A DNA stretch of 64,000 bases from Scatophagus argus (lineage: Eukaryota; Chordata; Actinopteri; Scatophagidae), in NCBI RefSeq assembly GCF_020382885.2, contig NC_058496.1, positions 4,890,501 through 4,954,500 on the forward strand, read 5' to 3'. The notes below the pieces were generated by a model. That model did not search any database and had not been told where the DNA came from. It worked only from the letters and a program-made list of their open reading frames with translations. Within the stretch, counting starts at the first letter, position 1, and every line of letters begins with the position of its first letter. Below are positions 23,146-35,900 of this stretch, piece by piece. Made by a program: the position numbers and the translations under genes.

Positions 23146-25585
23146 AATCTGCCGGCTGGTGCAAAACAGAGTACAGAGTCCTACACCCTACTCTAGAACT
23201 GCCACACACCTGATTACCAAGAACCCAAGGTGCTTGGAATTTCTTTTAGAATTTATGTTCTCCAGTCTAGACTTGTTTCTGTTTATTAAACTCACATACA
23301 ATGCGGATATGCACTTGCATAACATCATCAATTAACAGGTAATGCAACAAGCTTTCTCTGGTTTTTCGCGGTATGCAAATACTGCAGAAAGAAAACAGTT
23401 TCATATACACTTCTAAAAGTGAGTAATTTTAATTGAAATACAGTTTAACTGTGTGTTATACTGAAAGTAGTACTTTTCCTGGCTGGTGGTTTGCGGCTGC
23501 TTGTTGCGTGACAAACTCCTTCTCACTCTGTAAGGTTCGTCTAAGATTTCAGTTGAACAGCTTCCACCTGTTAATGAAAGGACAATAAAATCTGAGATGC
23601 ACGTGAAGGTTGTGATTACTGCACACATAAAATGTAGTTGAAGGGGGATGCAGTACTTTACATTATGCTCTGAACACAATGGTGTAATCTGCTAGTAGAA
23701 ACGTATGTTTTTTTAAGTTTGGACAAATCAAAATGCAAGATATTAATGCTGTCTAGAGTAAATATTTTAACACATGGTTTGTTTCTATACATTTTAAATT
23801 CACAGATTACTAAAAATAACCAATGGTCACTGTTAGACGATGATGAATTGCTCAACACGGCTATAAAAAATCTCTTGACAAGCTGACGTATTCAGTTGTG
23901 CCACAGGATGTGTACGTGTTTGTGTGTCTGCTAATGACAGATAAATGTTTTGTTTTTTTTTAAATTACTTCCCAGCATAACTATAGAGAACATGGAAATG
24001 TACTAGACAGGGAGGTCTCTATGGTATGGTATGTGTGTATGACATTGCACATTCAACCCACCCCCTCCATATGAGTCACTCAGCAGTTCACATTTATTTT
24101 GTCAGGAACTTGATATTGGGTAGGAGATAACGCTTGACCTCAGAAAACATCAGGCCTACGCTGCAATCAGTGTGTATTAGTCAGTGATGTCAAGACATGA
24201 AGCGATTGCAGATCTCTTTTTCACACTACTTCCCTCTGCAACACAACACATGCAGTCATTACATGTGGCTCATTGTTCTATTCGAAATCATTTGAACTAT
24301 TGGACGGCCGTGGCTTAAAAGAGGCTGAAAGATAAGGACTGCTGCTACCTGACCAGAGGTTTGAAAGAGGTTTGGTGGGTGAAGTGCTGCTGTCTGGTCT
24401 GAGCCAGCGTGCAAGCCTGTGCTGACAGATATCAGTCTTTCTTTGCCTGCTCCATCCCCCAGCACCTGATGAAACTGCCACACTGGCACTCCCACTGGAG
24501 GAACATCTGGAAGACACATGGTACCCTTGGGCATCAATCACCAACATTAAAAACAGTCATCAGTGCCGTTTCCTCATGATTGTGAAAATGTATCAAGCAA
24601 CAGGGCTTAATTGTCAGGACTTGTCATTGCAGAAAAATAGAAGTTCATGTGGGTTCAACGTTTTTCCCTTCATGTCTGCGGCTGCCACCAATCTTTTCCC
24701 TTTCCCATCTGTTTCATGAACGTGGTTTAAATCCATGTGTCCCAAAAATGCAGCTCCTCTGGCTTTCTAGATGAGATTCTGGTAGCCCAAAGAAATTAAA
24801 CTGAATCAGAATAACAAAAACAAAGTACGAAAACATGCAAACACAAGTTTCAATCTATCTTTCCAGTAGATGGCAGCTCCAGTTGGGTTAAAATTCTGCT
24901 ACAGCAGCAGCTGTCAAATGAGAATTATGATTTTGGAGCAGCCTACCAAGATTTGGAATGAATAAGCACCACAAGATAAGGGGATGGGAATCCAATATAA
25001 CTGAAAAAATAATGCTTCTATATTATGCCTCACAAAGGATATTTACTAGCTTATCCAGGCATCTGCAGGGTAGAAAGCAGGGAAGTGACCTGACAATACC
25101 TTGCACTCACACTCATACCTGTGGGAAATGAGAGATACGTAGAGATCATACCTGCCCCCCGTTGCTCGATATTGAATAAAACCCAACACAACATGGCACA
25201 TAGTTTTCACCATCTATCATATTCACATAACTTGTGTCAGCACAAATTCCAATAAACATCCTTTATGTAAAAAAACAGCACTCCCATATTAGTCTGTCTC
25301 TCCCATAAGCATGGAGTTGCGCAACATTCACGATGCATGCAGGTTCTACGGCGGTGCAGCGACTGACGTGACTCAGACTGCCTTGAGGCGATTCAGTGAC
25401 GAAAGTCACGTATGTATCATTTGATGAGATATCATTTAGCCCTTGTTCTCACTGAGATACGTTCTGCATGCCAGTAAAGTGGAAGATTTTCACAATAGGG
25501 ATGTTTTTAATCTGATTCAGCAACTTTTACAGGTAACAATGACATACTTCAAAAATATGCAAAACCTGTTCAGGTTTGCAGCAAG

Positions 25586-26156
25586 TACGCTGTATTGACA
25601 AAAGTGTTGGGACAAACCTCTTTACTATGCAATTCAGGTGTGGCATGGGGCCGTTTTCAGAGGTTAGGCTCGGTCCCTTACTTCCAGCGAAGAAAAATTT
25701 TAATGCTTCAGCATACCAAGACATTATGGACAATGCTATGCTTCCAACTTTGTGGCCAACAGTTTGTTGAAGGCCCTTTTCTATTCCAGCATGACTGTGC
25801 CCCAGTGCACAAAGCAAAGCTCCATAAAGACATGGTTAGATGAGTTTGGTGTGGAAGAACTTGACTGGCCCACACAGAGTCCTGACCTCAACCCCATCCA
25901 ACGCCTTTGGGATGAACTGGAACTGAGATTGTGAGCCAGACCTTATGGTCCAACATCAGTGTGTGACCTCACAAATGCTCTGCTGCATGAATGGACACAA
26001 ATTTCCACAGAAACACTCCAAAATCTTATGGAAAGCCTTCTCAGAAGAGTGGAAGCTGTTATGGCTGCAAAGCTGTCTGTGTATTTAAAATGGAATGTCA
26101 TGTGTCCCTGTTGGTTTAACGGTCATGTATCCCAATACTTTTATTCATGTAGTGTA
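25586..26156 (+). mobile_element. Tc1/mariner-type element, copy B, degraded
   Basis: Homologous to copy A at 4.9-5.3 kb but retains more of the transposase. The plus strand encodes a CAPVHKAK stretch and DWPTQSPDLNPIQRLWDELE, the hallmark C-terminal DDE block of Tc1/mariner enzymes. The position usually occupied by the catalytic Glu (NPIE) is Gln here. Ends read GACAAAAGTGTTGGGA and TCCCAATACTTTTATTCATG, an imperfect inverted pair. The N-terminal DNA-binding half is missing, so it cannot be autonomous. Confidence 0.82.
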
Positions 26157-27395
26157 ATCTATACAGACGAGTACAAAATCTTTTTGTAGTTTCAACTCGA
26201 GGTGATCCTAGTTGATAATGTACCCTGCTGTCACAACAACACGGGCATATAGCCCAAACAGAACAAAAGAAGTCCAAACAGAATAAAGAAATGGTACACT
26301 GATGTCCTCTGATAGAGGCATGGCTGTGGGCTTTTAAAACTGAAAATGTTCTCACACCTCTATTGAAACCAGACAAAGCAGGTATAATATGTGGTGATGA
26401 AGTTTCAGACGGAGGACAAAAGAACAGGTCAGGGAACGTGAGGTGAGGGACAGAAAGGGAAAAGAGAGAGATGTGTGTGAACAGGTGGGAATGAACCAGT
26501 AAGGACTGCAAACAGGTGTACATTACAGTTACGTGTATGTGTCTTTCATGAGGAGCAAAATGTCTTCACAAGGATATGGAGCATCTGAACTGGACGGGGG
26601 GGTGTTTAACATATGGTTGTTAGGTTTATGTATACAGGGTGTTGCAGTACAGATGCTTCTCCTTTTTATCTGAGGTATGTTGTTCCATATGCGATTCATT
26701 TGCACAACGTAAGAAAATGTGCGGACTGCAATATCATAAAAAAGGAGAAAGAATTCAGAAATGGAAAATGGCCTCTGCTGATGTTAAGGAACCAATTTTC
26801 TAACAGGTAAACAACACGCATTTGGTTTAAGGTTACGGTCAGGTCAGGCAACACTGAAAGCCACACTGTAAATCTGTGAGCGCAGCTCTAAATTGAATAT
26901 AGTCAAGATCAAAAAGATAAAATACAGATGTTATCGCACATTACAAAGTTCTCTAAACTTGGTTCTGAGGGGGAAAGGAGGCGTTTTTGAGAATCGCTTC
27001 ACTGCTTTTGTGTTCCAGTAGCTCATTCCCAAATCACACAAGTAAGGACCAAGAATAAGGCTGACATATTTCTAAATTCAAACTTGTAGATACAAATCTG
27101 AACAAAAGCGATAAGTGGATTATATTCAGATAAGCTGTAGTTATGAGTGTGTTGAAGAGGCTAAAGGGTCAGGTTCCAGATATGTAGTAAATGAGGTCAG
27201 TGGAGGGGGCTCACAGGTACAGCAGAGTGAAGCGTGTACACATGTTTATGTGTGTGAGAGAAAGTCAGGGAGAGAGGACCAGTGAGGACAGGAACGACGA
27301 GTGTGAATCACACTGTGACGAGCAGGGAGGCGTGGTGCAGAGGGTGGGTCAGAGCTCAGGCTTGGCACCAGCCCAGTACAAGCCCATCTTGACTC

Positions 27396-27401
27396 TATAA
27401 G
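27396..27401 (+). promoter_or_regulatory. TATA box of aqp3
   Basis: TATAAG, about 100 bp upstream of the aqp3 ATG, in a locally GC-richer stretch. Spacing is suitable for transcription from about 27425-27430. Confidence 0.55.
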
Positions 27402-27498
27402 AGGAGCCCGGTCCTCCCAGCTACACAAGCATTCAGGAGACCCTATCAACCCACTGCGCCTGTCTTCTCACAGTCTCAGCAGCCTCCAGAAAGAAATC

Positions 27499-30400
27499 AT
27501 GGGCAGACAGAAGGTGTATTTGGAAAAAATGTCTCGGTTCTTCCAGATCCGTAACCTCCTGCTTCGACAGGCCCTGGCTGAATGTCTCGGCACCCTCATC
27601 CTTGTGGTAAGTGTTTGTGTGTAAGTGTGTGTATGCATGGAACTTTCATTGCATTATCATACAGAAATAGAAGTTTAAAACCAAAAAAAAAAGAAAAAAA
27701 AACCTGCCAAACTTTAAATGAAAAATCCTTGAAATGTACTGTATTTTGATTACAGTTGAACTCTGCCCCTCTTGGAGTGTTTTCCTTTCTCTAAGTACCC
27801 TCACTATGCAATTGTCGTATTTTGCTTTTGATGTTGCAACATGATCAATTAATCTCTAATTGTGTTCATATCATTTTTGTATTGCTATGTTTGAGTGATG
27901 AACGATTGCAACAGAAACTGCACGTAATTTATAAGCAGTACACTGACTTCAAAGAGAGCAAAATGACACTCTTTGTATTAGACAGCGAGTACTCAAGTGT
28001 GTACATGTAAGGTCACTCACACTGGCAAACTGAGTACAGAGCAAACAGGTAAGTAACAGCCTGCGTATGCACTGTGGACAGGAGTGTATTTACAATTACC
28101 CAATAACATTTTGCTTTGAGCTGGGATCCAGGATCCTGGAGCCATAAACCTTTTGACATCCTTTAATCACTTAACAATAGGTCAGGTGTGTGTGTGTGTG
28201 TGTGTGCAAGAGAGAAAGAGAGAGAGCGAGAGTGAGTGAGTGAGTGAGAGAGAGAGAGAGAGACAGAGAGAGAGACGGCGGGAACAAGAACATGTTGATG
28301 TCAATGCTGAATAGTAACTCAGTATCACAGGAATTAAACCACATAATGCACTTTCAAACATCTTAAGTTAGCCACCTTTATGACAGGTTGATAGAAACAT
28401 AGAAAAGAAATCTGACTGCATAGCATGAAGAGAGACTTCTTGTTAATCCCTCAGTGGGTAACAAATCTGGTTGTTAAGATACAGAAGCTTTACATTTTAT
28501 TCTGATATATTATTCGACTTCAGCAGAATGTCGAGAGATGTTTCAGCTTGTGGAGCTCTTTGGCGCCAGTAGTTTTTTTTTTATTGAATTTCCCTCAGGA
28601 TCAGTAAAGTATCTATCTATCTATTTCACATGTGCCTTGACGACTGATGGGGTGGACAGGTGTGGTGCATTCACACAATAGGTGACACATGTCCATGGCA
28701 GCACTGGGAGGGTTAGTGGCACAACAATAATTAGCGCGTTGCAGACATAGCTGACAATTTTACTTCCTTATTAAAGATTACAGAGGTCTGCTACTGTTTT
28801 TGTTTGCTGTATTTTGTTTCTATAAGCGGGTCGATACACATTCCCTACTGGTGACAAATTCAACAAAGCAAACTGCTTTACTACTGTGGCCTGACTTGGA
28901 GAGACTGGTAATGTGTAAGAGGGTGTGTGTGGGCATGTACACCTCTTTGTATCTATTGATTTTGACGTTTGATGTGATTAGCTCCTGGCAACTCACTAGG
29001 CTCAACAGGATCTTGGTGAATTCAGTTCATGCTGTAGACATCTACAGAAAGGGATGTACTTGAAGAGCACCTATGGACAGATATTGTCATCGGTCATCCC
29101 ACCGTAACTGTTTTGTTAACCCTTCATTGCACTTTCAAAATGTGACCTGGAGATTAGCCGTGGGGGGTGCTGTGTGTGTGTGTGTGTGTGTGTGTGTGTC
29201 TTCATCCTAAGTTGAAAAGACCACAGAAGTAGTACTTTAAAGACTGGTTCCAGGCCAGCGGATTATTCGCTTCCAATTCCTAAACAATTGCCAAATGTGC
29301 ATTACAGTAGGCAGACTGCTGTGTGTATGTGTGTGTGTGAGAGAGAGAGTGTGTGTTTTATACTTTTTTTTATATGAGCCTCCCGACTGTGTTAAAAGCT
29401 GCATGGATGCATGACCAGCTGAATCAGCCAACATTCAGTTGGCTGAGGAAGTGGTGGAGCATGGTTAACTAACTACAACATTATGACAGCAACATAACAA
29501 GGTGCTGCTGTTCTTCAACAACAGAGCACACACACACACACACACACACACAGTCACTGGTGAATATGAGCACTGCATAGTCAGGAATAACACAGAATTC
29601 AGTGTGGGATTTAAATGAAACCTTTCTGGTGGAATGTGATCTAAGTAAAGAATTTGGCACTTGCAAGTTTAATGGCCCATCATTTGTAACCTGATACCTC
29701 TGACATTAAGGAAAAACACTGTGAAGTGAAAAGTCTTGGGTTTTTGAATGTTTTATCATCACATCACATGAGACCATTATAGCAAGGAAGGCAGAAAAAA
29801 CAACAATGCCCAATTCTGTCCTGGCACTGATATATGTAGTATTTTTCCAGTAAAAGCTCAGTGGTAGAAAAGAGTTTAGACTGCCCAGTGATGATGAATT
29901 ATGTCTTTGTATCCCAGTGTGGCTCCCTCAAGCTGACCTCAACATCTGAGTCCTGTGGTCTGACTGAAAAGCATCCTCATCAGGAGGCTGAAAGAGCAGT
30001 GGCCTAAGCATGGACCACACTTATTTCTGTTTTCCCAACAGATACAAAAAGGACACGGGGATGTGCAAACACATAATCACACAGTATGCAGAAGTAGCAG
30101 TTACAGCACCTGCTTGGCAGGATTGCTGTTACATCTAAAGGCAACAAAAATCTTCTTTTGACAGGATCAGTTATGTTTCAAAGTGGAAACGGTCTTATTT
30201 ATTAACAGCTGGGGGCAGCAGGTACCACCCTGCTCCAGTCAAGGTCACCACAGTGACCTTTGTGTACGTATGGTATACTGTACTCCTGTGTGCCATCAGG
30301 AGCACAATAGAGCTCATTTAATTCTGAGAAGAGCTCATTTAATGGGTCTTTTGTTTTTCTGGTTTCACTGATAATGATCACATTGCCTCATTCCACCCTT

Positions 30401-31989
30401 TGGCTTGACCTGGATAGGCTGACAAAGCTCTAAATGTACAGCATTCATGTTTTTTTATGCAACAGGGGGATATTGAATATGGTTGCTGTGTGGGACACAA
30501 AACTTTTTACTGGAATATTGTAAAGCCCTGATGTGCTGAGTGCAATCTCAGGACCTCTTCAGGTGAAAAATATGCATTTTTAGTCTTTTCTTAAAACACA
30601 TGGAGCAAGCAACTTCAACAGTACACATTGCTGTTATGTCACTGGGATCCAGTATTAACTTGTTTAGTTACTCTGTCTCCAGATGTTTGGCTGTGGTGCT
30701 GTGGCACAGCTGGTGCTGAGCGGTGGCTCCCATGGCATGTTTCTGACTGTCAACTTTGCCTTTGGCTTCGCTGCCACATTGGGTATCCTGGTGTGTGGCC
30801 AGGTATCAGGTAAACAAAGTCTTTTGTTGAAAACTACATTGACCAGTTAGATTTCTTGTTTGGATTTATTAAAGTTTCCAAGGCAAATTCCTGTCTGAAT
30901 CTGCATTTAGAGCTTTTTGTAATTAGGTAATGTTGTTTGATATGTGCTGATATAGTGTCTCTATCTGCAGGTGGCCATCTGAACCCTGCAGTGACCTTTG
31001 CCTTGTGCCTGCTTGGAAGAGAACGCTGGAGAAAGTTCCCCATGTATTTCCTCTTTCAGACAATTGGTGCTTTTTTTGGTGCTGCTTTCATTTTCGGCAT
31101 GTACTATGGTAAGAAATGCAAAGTGAAATTGTAGAAATGATGTTGTTACAAGCATTAGGTTTCATCTCAAGTTGAACTGCTTCATTTACATAACCAATCC
31201 GAATAAAAAATCTTCTATGCTATTTTTGTCTTTAGATGCCCTGTGGGACCATCCTGGATGTTTCAATGTGACTGGGCCTGACGCCACAGCTGGCATCTTT
31301 GCTACCTATCCTGGAAAACATCTCACCATTGTCAATGGCTTCTTTGATCAGGCATGTGGAAGCAGATACCATACACAAAATTTTAATTTTACAAATATGG
31401 TGCTACAGCTCAGACATCCAACAATTTCCTCTTATGTGTACCTCTCTCCAACACAGATAATTGGCACTGCAGCGCTCATAGTGTGTATTCTGGCTATTGT
31501 GGATCCATACAACAACCCCATCCCCCAAGGGCTGGAGGCCTTCACTGTGGGATTTGTGGTTCTGGTCATCGGATTGTCTATGGGCTTTAACTCTGGCTAT
31601 GCCGTCAACCCTGCCAGAGACCTTGGTCCACGTCTTTTCACTGCTTTGGCTGGGTGGGGCAGTGAAGTTTTCACGTAAGTGCAAAGATTTTAAGCATTTT
31701 CCTCATTATTTGACTGAGTGAACTTTCTTGAAAGCAAAATGAAAACAAATTCTGTAATAATAAACCTCTTTCTTGTCACTCCTGCAGGGCTAGAGATGGA
31801 TGGTTCCTGGTGCCCATTTTTGCCCCATTCCTGGGCGCCATCATTGGTGTGATGATCTACCAAGTGATGGTTGGCTTCCACGTGGAGGGAGAAGCACGTG
31901 ACCAGAAGGCCAGAGAGGAGGAGAATGTCCGTCTCACCAATGTCACCGCCAACGACAATCCCAAAGAAGCTACCAAAGACATGCACTAA
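27499..31989 (+). CDS. aqp3: Aquaporin-3 (aquaglyceroporin)
   Basis: Six exons (27499-27606, 30683-30809, 30971-31108, 31236-31351, 31457-31674, 31788-31989) encode 302 aa (human AQP3 is 292 aa). It is a plasma-membrane channel for water, glycerol and small solutes. It has the six-helix, two-half aquaporin fold. The first NPA motif is in [16 protein letters not shown] and the second in [15 protein letters not shown]; the Asp after the second NPA marks glycerol-conducting members. MGRQK at the start, [16 protein letters not shown] in helix 1 and NGFFDQ in loop C match AQP3. Intron 4 (31352-31456) appears to use a GC donor (CAG|GCATGT), is 105 bp long and has no in-frame stop. The ATG sits in a good context (AAATCATGG). 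nol6 is its upstream neighbour, as on human 9p13. The C-terminal tail (after about residue 265) is acidic and variable. Confidence 0.97.
28183..28275 (+). repeat. Compound (TG)n / (GA)n microsatellite in aqp3 intron 1
   Basis: A TG run followed by a longer, interrupted GA/GTGA run. Confidence 0.9.
28581..28624 (+). mobile_element. Rex1-like LINE 3' end with (TCTA)n tail
   Basis: The wording 'AATTTCCCTCAGGATCAGTA' followed by AAAGTATCTATCTATC is the usual fish LINE (Rex1/CR1-type) terminal sequence with a tetranucleotide tail. Only the end is present. Confidence 0.6.
29169..29199 (+). repeat. (TG)n microsatellite in aqp3 intron 1
   Basis: Uninterrupted TG run. Confidence 0.9.
29523..29552 (+). 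repeat. (CA)n microsatellite in aqp3 intron 1
   Basis: Uninterrupted CA run. Confidence 0.9.
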
Positions 31990-32964
31990 GTGTGTTATGA
32001 GACTTTCAGCTACACGCTTTCACAATCTGTAAATACTAAGACACACACAAGCATTTTTTTCCAGCCACGACTGGTTTTCCATTTTGACAGCTGTTGGGGT
32101 TTCTCTGATGAAAGCTGTGTTTCTGAAAACGGGCCCCTCTCTGGCCTCTCTTTCAATATTATGTCTTTGTATTATACTGTAGAGGAACAGTTGTATATAA
32201 ATGTAGAGGGGAGAAACACAAGGAAAGAAACACAGAATTACATTAATTCTTTTAACAAACATGATGAACATCATAGTGTCTATTACTCTCCAGTTTGAAC
32301 AGTATTGTATACTTCATACCAATATAGTTTTATATACAGTTTTACAGTGGCTATGTTAGACAGGTGTACATATTTCCTAAGGCATTTCTTTTAACTTTGT
32401 CAGTCCATATAGCTGTTTTACTGTTAATATTTAAATTCAGGGAAACTGTCAGGAAATTGGGAAAGTAAAATTTCAAACTACAGCCTAAAAGTTGAAACTA
32501 AAAGCCCAAATATAAAGGGAATGTCTGTTTGAGGAGAATCAACTCTGTTTTTCAAAGCTGACAGACGGCAGTGAAGCTTCATCCTTCCCACAACATTCTT
32601 CACTTTTGCCACTGCTAGTGCAAAGCAGCTATATTAAAGCCTTTGTCTTTTTATGCACACTCTATTTGCCCTGTTAAAGTCCCAACCAGCAAATCTTAAG
32701 CAACCTGACAATTATTGTGATATTTCACTAGCAAACTTGGTCATTTATCTTTTGTATGAACTAATTTTTTTATGAGAGGCTGCTTGAGCCTTCAAGGTGC
32801 CTCCCTGAAAATATCAGATATGTGTTAACAAATGGCAATTGTCCACTTGTATGTACAGCACCATGTTAACCTATAAAACTGCCTTGACTGCCTTGTTGTG
32901 TTGCATTTTGCCTGTTGATGTGTTTGTATGTATGTTGAGGGGAAATGCTTTTGTACTGATATAC

Positions 32965-32970
32965 AATAAA
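32965..32970 (+). terminator. Poly(A) signal, aqp3
   Basis: AATAAA about 975 bp after the stop codon, implying a long 3' UTR. Confidence 0.65.
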
Positions 32971-35900
32971 GTTCTGTTTTTTTATCATAACATGAGTGTG
33001 GATCATATTACTCTCCTGTTCCTGTTCATTCTTGTTTGTCACAAATGCTTCTCATCTGAGGTGAATGTAATCAGATCACACCAGAGCACAATGGAACCGG
33101 ATATTTTAGTTACACCTCTCTGTAAACAAGTGTTCAGAACAGTTTGCGGTGTGTGTGGTGGGACAATATCGTGTCAGATGAGGTAGGGCTAGCAAGGTGT
33201 GTGCTAATTTTCTTCAGAGTGAAGCAATCATTTTGATTACAATTAGTCTTCAAATTCATTTCTTTTTTTAAGAGAAAAATGGATCAAAACACTAAAAATC
33301 AAAAATACTAAAGCATCTGTTGTGTGGTTTTGTTCAAGTCAAAAATGTACCAGCAGTGTCCAAACAGGAAACAAGTGATCTCTTCATTCACTCAGCTCGT
33401 GCTCTTTAATAATGTTTTTAAGTTCTCAAATGGAAACCTGCTCCATCATTATGCAGTGCACAGCAGTATTTTACAGTGCTATTTCAAGCTAGATTTTATT
33501 TTCAAGCATACCTCGGTATCCACAGACCAGAACTGGGCCACTGTCCTTCAGTGCATCAATCAAATCAGGCCTGGTCCTCCATGCCAGGAGTTCCTTTCAG
33601 TGGGAACTGCAGCCTATTGCCATTTGAAACACAACATGGAGGCATGGAAATGTACTTGATCTTTATCCAGATTAATACACCCACTCAGTCTTTGATTTTT
33701 GGACAGAGAATATCATGAGTAACACACAAAGAGAAAATCTCGGGCAGAGTTTGTATTCTGGGAGGCCAATATGAATCAGCAGTTTGGAACAATTATTTCC
33801 AACAGGTCTTAGCAGGTCACCTTGCATGTGTGGCTGAGATTACAGACTGTAGTCCATGCAAAACGTTCACACAACATTGTTGTCAAAACAGACAAGTTTA
33901 TACAACCTTTAAAAACAATTCTTGACCAAGGGAAAACAGCAATAATAATATGAAAAAAGGTCCACACACTGTGGCTACTGGCACGTGGAAGCACCAATGA
34001 ATTCCACTTCATTCACAGTTGCTCTAAACTCAAAGCAACTGTTAGCTGGAGAGTCTGATATTTTTCCTTTAGAAGTTAGTTTGGACCAAAAACTGAGCTT
34101 GAAGAAAGTAAATATTGGGACTTAAATTTGCCAGGTGGCCAAAACGTGACTCCAAATGGCTGCCAGTGATGTTGTTGTTCTGCTGTTTGCTGAAACATTT
34201 GTAAAAATCAACTTCTAAAGGTGATATTATGTTGTGTTTATAGTTTGTTTCTTTTGCCCCCAAGTGGATAAAAAAATTATAACTTTATTACAGGTTTTCG
34301 GTTCACTTAATAATTTCACAAATTAATTGAAGTCCAGCTTAAGTCATATTTAGAAAATCTTGTAGTCAAAATGTCAACGTGTTTCTAAATATTCTTAATA
34401 ATTTTGTTTTAATAAAAGAAAAACAAGGGTACAGAGAAATATCTGAAATGCTTCCTTTCACCTCAGCTGGCTGGAGGGGCATGGCGTCCCTGTCTGTGTT
34501 TGATTGACAGCAGGCTGCCAGAGTGCCAGCTGAGAAGAGGACAGGCAGTGTGTTGGTAACAGTAAGAACGAGGATCACTACGGCATCTAAGCAGGCCAAA
34601 GTAACATTTGATTGCCCCTGGAAGCTTGTCAGCAGTAAAATAAGGTATACACAATCTGCAGTCAACGGACTAAGACATGCAAAACCGCCAGTACGATCCT
34701 TTAGACAGTTGACCCACGCAGCACTCACATACCTTATGGCAGAGGACATGTGTTTTCTATCTTAAGCAGTCTTGTAAGAGTATGCTGCCCAAGGCTCTGA
34801 TGGAATTCCAGAGTTTGATCAGGTTTAATGTATTTTGCCCTTTACATTCTGGGAACATTTCTTGGAAATTTGTAGGATTCACTTTGATTCAAATGTAGCA
34901 CCCAGTCTTTAAACAAATCACATTAATCAAATCTTATTTAACAGCATAAAAGGGAATTGATCATTGGCATGTGGGAATTTTGCTTATTTCTGCTACATTT
35001 AGGTGGAGAAGTGTCTGAAAATATCATATCCAATGACGCCAAAAAAATTGCCAAACAAAAGCCAACCAGTTGTAACTGGCCACAGAAAAACACAAAAGAC
35101 TGCATGTTTCAACAGATCCTTAGCTTTACGGGAAAAACAAAGAAATGAAAGTTTACATTAATCACAGAGGGAACACACATAAGCTTCTGACATTACATCT
35201 TGAAGCAGAAACATAGGCCTACCTATATCCTGCAAAAAGCTCGGGGTGGAAAAAAAAAAGACCCCTTCTGGCCAAACAGAATGCTTTCATGCTAAAACTG
35301 TATTATACCCTCAATATAGCGTCTCACATGCCAAGTATATTTCTTTTCATTGGGTCTGGGAGTGAGTATACCTGTAAAATCTCCATTATATCCCCTAAGC
35401 TGGGTTGTTCATGCCAGTCTCATCAAAGCATTTGCACCTGGCTGGATGTCAGTATTGTATAACGCACTTTCACAGGAAAAAACAAGCCAGTGGATATTCG
35501 GGAAACACCAGCTTTCTTCACCTTTATGTCAGAAAGAAAGAAAGATTTTGTAGAAGAGGTGTGTTGCCCTGCTAAGTTCAAACAACTTTCACCCTATATT
35601 TTACAGCGCAATAAAATGTATCTCACACAGTTGTATGGAGCGTCTGGTTCAGACACAGACACCAATGGTCTGTTTTGTTATTCACAGTATAAAACACCTG
35701 AGGCGAGAGTTAGTACCATGTGCAGGCCATGTGTGACAACAGCAGTATTTGCTGTGAAGATACAGTGAATCCAAACAAGCGAAAGCTACATCAATAAGTT
35801 CAGTGCGCCATATTTGACAGACTTGACGATTCCTGTTCTCTTTGTAATAATTCTTGGAAAATTCCACAGCGCAGCACTAACAGACCAACTTACATGGACC

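Larger units (their letters stand above)
22640..27390. other. Intergenic region between nol6 and aqp3
   Basis: About 4.8 kb without a convincing gene. It contains a LINE 3' tail with a GGAT-like repeat (23036-23145) and a degraded Tc1/mariner element (25.6-26.2 kb). Reading frames near 24.26-24.55 kb lack recognisable domains or splice structure. The aqp3 promoter lies at the right end. Confidence 0.6.

Noticed and set aside
24259-24547. Overlapping minus-strand ORFs of about 90 codons
   Set aside because: No domain, signal peptide, conserved motif or partner exons; length is expected by chance.
31172-31678. Continuous ORF across aqp3 exons 4-5 read as one exon
   Set aside because: The aquaporin frame runs from NGFFDQ directly to [10 protein letters not shown] in the family, so 31352-31456 is treated as an intron. 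The possibility of retention is listed as a finding.
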